From Dolomedes plantarius (lineage: Eukaryota > Arthropoda > Arachnida > Araneae > Dolomedidae): a stretch of DNA of 64,000 nt. Positions 57,735 through 64,000 of the stretch are shown piece by piece. The stretch lies in NCBI GenBank assembly GCA_907164885.2, contig OU015496.1:183062374-183126373 (forward strand), in the 5' to 3' direction. Both the position numbers and the translations under genes were made by a program. The notes beneath the pieces were generated by a model. The model had not been told where the DNA came from. It did not search any database and saw only the letters and a program-made list of their open reading frames with translations. Numbering within the stretch: the first letter of the stretch is position 1; every line of letters starts with the position of its first letter.

Positions 57735-58360
57735 CTTAATAGTAAGTAAGAGTTAATTCTCTACGCATTTTAAGCAGTACTTGCTGAATTTTTACTCCAT
57801 TTTATAAGTTAAGAAATTTTCCCCAAAATTTTTTTTTTGGTATGATTAAGTGTAGATATCTGAATTGTGAACAATAGTACATATAGAGAGTGATGTAATC
57901 CCCACTATATTTTAGTACTTGCTGAATTTTTACTCCATTTTTTTTACGTGAAAAAAAATTTCTCCAACTATTTCTTATTTGATGTAATGATAAAGTGTAG
58001 ATATCTTAATTTTGAGAAATATTACATACAGAGAGGAAAGTAATTTTTAACATCTTTGTTGTTGGGTTTCTCAGTCTTATCTTTAACTCTGTTCTGAAGT
58101 AATGGAAATTCATATTTTTTTAATCACGATGTTTTAGAATCAGCCTTATAGAGAATTTTGCAAAGATTATAAATTTTTTGGCTGAGATCGCACTACCACT
58201 TAACAACGTATATTTATGATGACAGGTAATAGTAACATACCTTACATACATTTCTTTCAGTTGAGATTTTTTGCAAAAGAAAATATAAAACTGAAAGCGA
58301 CCATGCTGGTCGCGCAGCGGCTAGTTTTGAAAAGTTATTTGATGTTGTACAGTGCTTCAT
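57735..58360. other. AT-rich stretch beside the LTR element
   Basis: A diverged direct repeat is visible: TACTTGCTGAATTTTTACTCC at about 57778 and 57915, each followed by TGTAGATATCT. Otherwise nothing is recognised. Confidence 0.4.
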
Positions 58361-58363
58361 ACT

Positions 58364-58535
58364 GGGAGATGGCTGAATGGTAGGGCGCTGTCTTTCGGTC
58401 ACGAATCCTACTTCTGGCATGGATGATTCCCGCCTTTCGTAATCGGCTTTAAAAGTAGGTTCCGGTCTATCTAATTAACCCTCGTGTAACAAAATATTGT
58501 TTAGTTCTTCATCTCGGTCTTTTGACATCTTGTTT
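58364..58535 (+). mobile_element. tRNA-derived SINE, family B, copy 3
   Basis: Head GGGAGATGGCTGAATGGTAG (A-box-like) and CACGAATCCTAC (B-box-like). The body TAATCGGCTTTAAAAGTAGG, GGTCTATCTAATTAACCC and TCGGTCTTTTGACATCTTG matches copy 1. Confidence 0.7.
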
Positions 58536-58604
58536 TAATCTGTAAATTAATGCGTTGGAGGGATTGGTGAGAAATTCTTAGCTGTTTCTTTTCTTTTTTT
58601 TTTA

Positions 58605-58855
58605 ACTCACGATGAACTACCTACCCAAATTATCAGGTGTAAGGCGTTTAGAGCGCCACATCCGAGGTTATCACCACAATTTTGATCATCCTCATGAGGT
58701 AAGAATTTTCTCCTGATTTCGTACCCCTCTCTTGTGTAGCCGACTTCCCAGCAAGAGTACTTTCGGACCCACAGGTTTATCCTGCACGTCCCCCGCATAT
58801 ATAGGGAGATGCTCAATGGTGCATGCCGAGGATCGAACCCGAAACCCCGTAGCTG
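58605..58855 (-). mobile_element. tRNA-like SINE on the minus strand
   Basis: GGATCGAACCC at 58830-58840 is the inverse of a B box (GGGTTCGATCC). The minus strand continues with CCCACAGGTTTATCC-type body sequence, not shared with families A or B. Its single copy here limits confidence. Confidence 0.5.
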
Positions 58856-58917
58856 TTTCCTTAAAATTTCATTGATTTTTGATAATGGTCAGAAGCAAAT
58901 TAATGAAAGCATAATTG

Positions 58918-59075
58918 TCCGGGTGAACCTTACGGTGCCAGAGTTCGCAGGTTCGAGTCCCTTTTCTATATGAATGTTTGTAGTCATCTGTGTCGGCATT
59001 AAGCAGTAAGTCCCGGTCAAATTAGTCTTCGAGTACCAAAAATTGACCTAAGCTCTCTAAACAACCGAATTATCG
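58918..59075 (+). mobile_element. tRNA-derived SINE, family B, copy 4
   Basis: B box GGTTCGAGTCC at 58950-58960. The body GTCCCGGTCAAATTAG and ACCAAAAATTGACCTAAGCT matches copy 1 (GGTCAATTTGC, AAAAATTGACC). Confidence 0.7.
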
Positions 59076-59565
59076 GAATTTCTTTATTACAGCATTTAAC
59101 TAGGGCATTGATATGACCGATACAATCTTACAATTACAGTTAAAAAAAGATGTATTTTCACAGACACAAAAAGAATATGATTTAAACAAAACTGATTTGT
59201 AAAATTATGTATTAACTATAAACTTGTGTATGTACGTATGTACAATAGCGTCTAAATAGTGCATTCAATTGAACTCAAATCCAATATGTGTGTTGCGAGA
59301 AAATACTAAATTTTGAATTCTGATATTTCAAATAATTTGGTTTTCAGCATGAAAACCATGAAAATTGGCAAGTCATAAATAAAGCATGAATATTCATTCA
59401 TAAACAAAAATTTTCGGCTGCAATATAAATATTATAAAAATTAATTTTGGATGTTGTTCCAAAATTGTTAGTAATAGGGCAGTGTCTCGCAGCATGTCAC
59501 ATCTCAACTCTTGCAGATTTTACTTCTTGTTTGGTGAGGAGTGGCAAAACATTGCATATTTTAAC

Positions 59566-59841
59566 ATGGCGTTCAATGAGCATTCTTACAGCTTGTTCAA
59601 TAAAATGCTCTCAGATTACGCAAAGTCTTTAGATACGGTATCTAAACAAAGGTATATCACTAAATTAAACATTCAGGTACAGCCCGGAAAGGTTTATTCA
59701 GTATGTGACCCGTATTTATTAACAGAGGAAGACTGGAGTTACGATACAAGACGCTGGTCTGAAGTAACTTATCCTGATATCTATACATATCTCAACATAA
59801 TAATAATCATTCTCAACGAAAGAATGATTATATTCTCTTAA
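59566..59841 (+). pseudogene. Fragment of a mobile-element-associated protein family (SWIM-type N-terminal part)
   Basis: An open frame of 91 codons begins MAFNEHSYSLFNKMLSDYAK. It contains KLNIQVQPGKVYSVCDPYLL and WSYDTRRWSEVTYPDIYTYL. The DPYxL...W...WP-VTYPDIY-YL pattern is the N-terminal signature of a large family of uncharacterised, often SWIM-finger-containing animal proteins spread by mobile elements; I recall the pattern, not a named member. Similarity ends after TYL without a splice donor, so the copy is truncated. Confidence 0.5.
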
Positions 59842-60775
59842 ACCTTGCGAAATATTGAAAAAAAAGTGTTAAAATACCTGTTACATGCAACTAATATGAG
59901 GAATTTTATAAATAAACTTAAATTATTTAACTCAAAATGAAGGTATCGTCCAAAAACACATGCAAACGCATAGGAACGGCTTCTGTTTTCTGCCCCCCCC
60001 CCGATAATCACGTGATCTATAGTAGGCGAAAACTGACGTAGCCAGTGACGTTGCGACGTTTCACCTTATTCGCTATTGCACTGCAAATCAATTACCCCCA
60101 GCATCTGTTCAATTTATTCATTTATAGTTGCCATCTCTCTAGCCATTTTCTTTATTTTCAAATCTCAATTTGAGTTCTTTCAAAATTAATGTTACATCAC
60201 GTGCGAAAAATATATCTGCAAACTGCCTTGGCTTTTTAATCGCTGATTTAGTTTCAGATATTTTTAAATACCGAATTGATAATTGATAGATTATCAAAAC
60301 ATGGAATTAAAAAGGAAGAAAATCGTTTGCATCGTGTTACGAAATCCAGAGACGTCATATTTGGTATTTAAAAAAAAATAAGCTCGCGGTAAATTTAAAA
60401 TCGTCTGCTAAAATAACAACATAGAGATAAAGAAAAGTTTGACTATGTATGTATGTATCTATTTGTGCGATGTCCGCACAATTCTATCTCACGCAAGTGG
60501 CTCTGACCTCAGAGCCCAAATTTTATTCAACCCAGAGCGAAGCCTGGGCGCAAAGCGGTTGGTTTAGTAATTAAAGCATGAGACATAGAATATTCAATTT
60601 TTAACTTTCTTTTCAATTCAAAATTTGATTTTTTTAACCTTTCAGTGAGCTCACCTGCACAAATTTTACGACAAATTTATTTTTTCTTACACTTCTTCAA
60701 AACATTACAAATTGTTTTTCAAATTTGCCTCTTATTACTATAATGAACAATTTACAACAACGTAACTAAAAGTAA
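59842..60775. other. No recognised gene
   Basis: Includes a C-run near 59993-60002, a palindromic ATCACGTGAT near 60007 and a CpG-bearing patch at about 60005-60065. A CCCAGAGCGAAGCCTGGGC hairpin near 60530 recalls a Helitron 3' end, but no CTAG follows. Confidence 0.4.
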
Positions 60776-60957
60776 GGGCCTGTTCACACAGGAGTCCGTT
60801 GCGTTGCGTTAAGGAAAAGATGACGTTGAGGCGAAAATAAACCATAGGCCTCGAAATGATTAGCAATGAAATTTTTAACGCCTATGATTGGTTTATTTTC
60901 GTCTCAACGTCATCTTTTCCTTAACTCTACGCAACGGACTCCTATGTGAACAGGCCC
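60776..60957. mobile_element. Near-perfect hairpin MITE of PIF/Harbinger type
   Basis: 182 bases between TAA duplications (60773-60775, 60958-60960). The left arm GGGCCTGTTCACACAGGAGT is the inverse of the right arm ACTCCTATGTGAACAGGCCC. Pairing continues through GATGACGTTGAGGCGAAAAT to the centre. A three-base TWA duplication is typical of PIF/Harbinger. Confidence 0.88.
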
Positions 60958-60960
60958 TAA

Positions 60961-61622
60961 CGCTTATGGCGCAAAAAGTACGACACACGTTTAGCTGTCC
61001 AAAAATTAATAAACACAAAAAAAATTTAAATTATAAATCTTTGAATAGATAAAAATGTAAATCAAATTTTGAACTTTCTTATTTTAATTTGTGTATTAAA
61101 AACTGAACTTTTTTTTACTTTAAAAACTTATAAAACCCACTAGATATTTATATGAACTAACACAACTCAAATACGGATCTCAAAGGAATAGATTTGTGAG
61201 AAAATGGATAATTTCAGGCGACACTTATTGCGTATGGCAGATTTTAATGCCAGACAAATCTCATAGCTTTCAGCATTGTCTAAATAAATAACAGATAATG
61301 CTGGCGCCGTGACCCACTATTAGCCGTATTATTAAGGCGCCTATTATCGATCTTCTGTTGTAAAAAATTGTAGCACTTAAAAATATGGTATTATGTATTA
61401 AGGTTATAACAAGATAATTGCTATCAAGATAAATCTATAATTGTAACATCAGAAAGAACTAACAAATTCTTAGCGATATAATTATTCATTTGTAATATGA
61501 AAGAAAATATTATACTGTCGTGAAAACATATAGAATAAATGAGTCGAAACCAAAAGCAAGGGTGATACCATGTTGCTGTTGACCCTTGCATGATAAAATA
61601 GTTGACAACCAGATGACACGGA
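60961..61622. other. No recognised gene
   Basis: AT-rich DNA between the MITE and a short tandem duplication. I see nothing further in it. Confidence 0.4.
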
Positions 61623-61803
61623 TTTGAGCCTGTTCCCTCAGCCACAAGGATCAACCCCATGCCAGCTGAGAGATTCTGCACCCTTGCCCAATGATCTGGA
61701 ACTGACGCTAAGAGTTTGAGCCTGTTTCCTTGACCACAACGATCAACCCCATGCCAGCCGTGAGAGTCTGCACCCTTGCACAAGGACCAGGAACTGACTG
61801 GTG
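61623..61803. repeat. Tandem duplication of a 92-bp unit
   Basis: TTTGAGCCTGTT begins both copies (61623, 61715). They share GATCAACCCCATGCCAGC and TCTGCACCCTTGC. The copies are about 80-85 percent alike by eye. No coding role is evident. Confidence 0.85.
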
Positions 61804-61887
61804 ACTTTCAGACTGTGTTTACTGATATTCTACGTGGACTGCCAATTATGACGCAATGGATTATTATCCTCATACCTGTGTGTGTTA

Positions 61888-62055
61888 ATGAGTAGTAAGG
61901 AGTGTCCTAGTTGTTTCGATATAATAGACACGTCCAAAACGATGACGCCCTGCAACCATCACTTCCACAAGGAGTGCTTGGACAGGTGGTTGTATGAGGG
62001 ACAATGAACGTGCCCACTCTGCAGGACAGATTTGGACTCCTTCTTCTACGGCTGA
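61888..62055 (+). pseudogene. Tiny RING-H2 finger frame interrupted by TGA
   Basis: From ATG at 61888 the frame reads MSSKECPSCFDIIDTSKTMT, then PCNHHFHKECLDRWLYEGQ, an in-frame TGA (62005-62007), and TCPLCRTDLDSFFYG to a final TGA. All eight zinc ligands of a RING-H2 finger are present with canonical spacing (C-x2-C-x12-C-x-H-x2-H-x2-C-x11-C-x2-C, counting the stop codon as one position). RING-H2 fingers recruit E2 enzymes for ubiquitin transfer. The whole frame is only 55 codons, little more than the finger. AATAAA lies at 62146-62151, about 90 bases after the last stop. Intact ligands with one nonsense codon suggest recent inactivation, an exon boundary missed, or a sequencing error. Confidence 0.65.
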
Positions 62056-62166
62056 TGACACACCTGTCGTCCAAATATTTTTTTTGTAAAAAAAAGAAAA
62101 ACTGTACTTGAAAATGTAACCATGTTGTGAATGTATTTTTATATAAATAAAGATGGGAAAAAGGCA

Positions 62167-62225
62167 CGGAAAGAAAAGAAAATAAAACAGATTATTGATC
62201 TGTTCTTTTTTTTCTTTTCTTTCCG
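62167..62225. other. Strong hairpin after the RING frame
   Basis: The purine-rich left arm CGGAAAGAAAAGAAAA...AACAGAT pairs with the right arm ATCTGTT...TTTTCTTTTCTTTCCG around a short TATTG-like loop, about 26 base pairs. It could be a foldback repeat end or an RNA structure. Confidence 0.7.
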
Positions 62226-62439
62226 AACCCATTTTTTAAAGTCTTTCTTTATACCAACCTTGGAAAATCTTCCTTTTTTAATTTTGTTTTGTTTAAAATG
62301 TTAGCCGTCAGAGAGAGATATATATATTTTTTTCGGGGGTGGGAGATATGAACTTTACTTTTTGCAAGCTTCAATATGATCTACATTAACAGCTGAATCA
62401 TGATTTTTTATTATCTAGTAAATGATGGCCGGGTCTATT

Positions 62440-63060
62440 TGAATTATACCAACCTTGGAAACCTTCCTTGGAAAGACATCTTGAAAAATTTCAGATGGGG
62501 ACCGTGGCTCGACTACTTTTTTGACAGACTGTATCTCCAGACTCTTGATATAGCAATAAACAAGCCATTCAAGGACCATTGGCGCATGTAAATCATTGAC
62601 TACATTGAAAATAGAATGGAGAGAAAGCAACGTGGAAATTTTGTGAAAACTAGCTTGCAGGAGATCGGGACTTGGGTGAAGAATTCATTGGGTAAAATCA
62701 CTGACAGCTGTGTTGCTAATGCACTACGAGCAGGCTACATGAACAAGAAGTGCTCATTTACGGAGAGTTGTATTGCATGAGATATTAGGACCAATGGTTC
62801 TACAGGATGTCGTAAGATATTCAGACTAAAATTCGGGGTTTGGAGATTGAAAACGATGTTCCAAGAAGAAGATGACATGACTGTACTTGAATAAATGTAA
62901 ATTTTTGTACATGAATGTATGAATAAATGTAGATTGTTGTAAATGAATATGTGTAAATTTTTGTGCATGAAAAAATAAGAAATTCCTGAAAATAAGCTCT
63001 AATGCGTTTTTTGAAACAAAAACTAATATAAGACCCGGTCCTATTTTCGGGGAAACACGG
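62440..63060 (+). pseudogene. Tigger/pogo-type transposon 3' part
   Basis: YLQTLDIAINKPFKDHWRM matches the last catalytic block of pogo/Tigger DDE transposases (LQPLDVAINKPFKD). A region akin to their C-terminus follows (NFVKTSLQEIGTWVKNSLGK, then ANALRAGYM). Stops break the frame. The right end CCTATTTTCGGGGAAACACGG before TA is the inverse of a terminal CCGTGTTTCCCCGAAAATAGG-type repeat. The left terminus is absent. Confidence 0.7.
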
Positions 63061-63062
63061 TA

Positions 63063-63778
63063 AGATACAACATACAATCGGTTTCACAATCCTTGCTGCC
63101 ATCCAGCCTTGTTGAAAAAAAAATATGAAACTTTTGTATCACAGAATGTGATACAAGAGAACCAAAGAGGTTACGTCGGGTAAAATTCAAATGCTGGAAA
63201 TTTTATTACGTTTTACAATTTGGCTGCAGCAAAGTTTGGCGCAAGTTGTTGACATTTAAAACAAAAGTAACTGCCGGGACGTTTAATGGTGACAGAAGTA
63301 TTGGTATGCAGAAGAAAGACTGAATAGCAGACTTGATTTCGTTAAATAAAATTAACTGAAGCTTAGTTACATCATTTGAAAGTAAGTAATTTGTACTAGC
63401 TACAAATTAGTCTACTTGTCCTTATCCCCCCTTAAAAAAAAATTTTAATAATAATAATGGGATGAGTGATACTATGCGTAAAATTTAAGTTTTTGAGCAG
63501 AACATGAAATTTTAGGTATTGTTCTTTAATTTATCGAAACAAAACTACTGACATATCGCAAAAACATTTTTTATGACCCTAAAAAAATCCGTCAGTTCTG
63601 GAAATTGAGAGGTGTACATGCTTGAATAGAAGTTGCCATTCTTTTAGGGAACGCTAAGTATATTAAAACTCCTCATCTATTTAAAAGTCTTATAAAGGCT
63701 GTGAAAATTTTTATTTATGGATATTTATCATAGTTAAAATATTTGGGGAGTAAATTATATGTTTAAAGCATTTTGCAG
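63063..63778. other. Upstream region or intron before the last exon
   Basis: No feature is recognised. Since the exon at 63779 begins right after a good acceptor, this is either a 5' UTR intron or upstream sequence. Confidence 0.4.
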
Positions 63779-63867
63779 ATGACATCTACTGAAGGACAAC
63801 TGTGGAAGGAATTAGATTTTCCGTCTTTGTATGATAGTGCTGCTGAGCTGAAAACTATTATTTCTGA
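63779..63867 (+). CDS. First coding exon of an unidentified gene (runs out of the window)
   Basis: Acceptor CATTTTGCAG is followed immediately by ATG. The frame encodes MTSTEGQLWKELDFPSLYDS, then AAELKTIIS, and ends at donor GTAAGT after two bases of the next codon. Good splice sites on both sides and non-repetitive amino acid use favour a host gene. I do not recognise the protein. The ATG directly at the acceptor implies a non-coding 5' exon upstream. Confidence 0.6.
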
Positions 63868-64000
63868 GTAAGTTATTTTCTACCAATTCAATAAAACACA
63901 ATATTGATCCCAGGAGTTATTAAAATTTAACCCATACAATAAATCTATCATGTTATTAAAATTAGTTTTTATAGCATTGCTTCAAATTTTGGTTTAGATA

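Noticed and set aside
60525..60570. Helitron 3' end
   Set aside because: A suitable hairpin (CCCAGAGCGAAGCCTGGGC) is present, but no CTRG terminus follows and no matching 5' end was found.
62005..62007. Selenocysteine reading of the in-frame TGA in the RING frame
   Set aside because: The TGA is not at a zinc-ligand position and no SECIS-type structure was identified by eye.
1..64000. CRISPR arrays, operons or bacterial contamination
   Set aside because: All recognisable genes are spliced with GT-AG introns; the tandem repeats have neither spacer structure nor CRISPR unit length.

Overview
The window is AT-rich animal nuclear DNA with spliced genes, GT-AG introns, tRNA-derived SINEs, LINE tails, Helitrons, hAT, Tigger and Harbinger-type elements and one young LTR element. 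The gene models and repeat types fit an arthropod, most likely an arachnid such as a spider. That placement is inference, since nothing here fixes the species.

Layout. (1) 1-16036, + strand: the 3' ten exons of a voltage-sensor membrane protein of the Hv1 proton channel / TMEM266 family. They carry S1-S4, a coiled coil and a long Ser/Gly/Pro-rich tail; the first exon(s) lie upstream of the window. Its introns hold LINE tails, two Helitrons, two SINEs and a TTAA-flanked MITE. (2) 16037-about 25990: gene-free AT-rich DNA that may be a very long 3' UTR, interrupted by a decayed LINE and one dispersed repeat. (3) 26000-30770: intergenic, with three small inverted-repeat elements. (4) 30772-43675, - strand: a complete seven-exon ETHE1 (mitochondrial persulfide dioxygenase), 239 residues, with all three iron ligands. 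(5) 43676-62900: a dense, more GC-rich mobile-element cluster. It holds an LTR, a mariner-type foldback, a Jockey reverse transcriptase piece, an unidentified 290-300 bp tandem repeat, a hAT transposase relic, a hAT MITE with a perfect 8-bp target duplication, a gag-protease-only LTR element with almost identical LTRs, SINEs, a Harbinger-type hairpin MITE, a tiny RING-finger frame broken by TGA, and a Tigger 3' end. (6) 63779-63867, + strand: the first coding exon of an unidentified gene that runs out of the window.

How they work together. The two well-supported host genes are unrelated. The first is a membrane voltage sensor that may conduct protons; the second is a mitochondrial sulfide-detoxifying enzyme. 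They are separated by about 15 kb. Everything else is mobile DNA or unrecognised non-coding sequence. The strongest candidate for new biology is the voltage-sensor protein: it is built like TMEM266 (long tail, matching coiled coil) but keeps acidic residues where proton-conducting Hv1 has them, with Glu at the selectivity-filter position.
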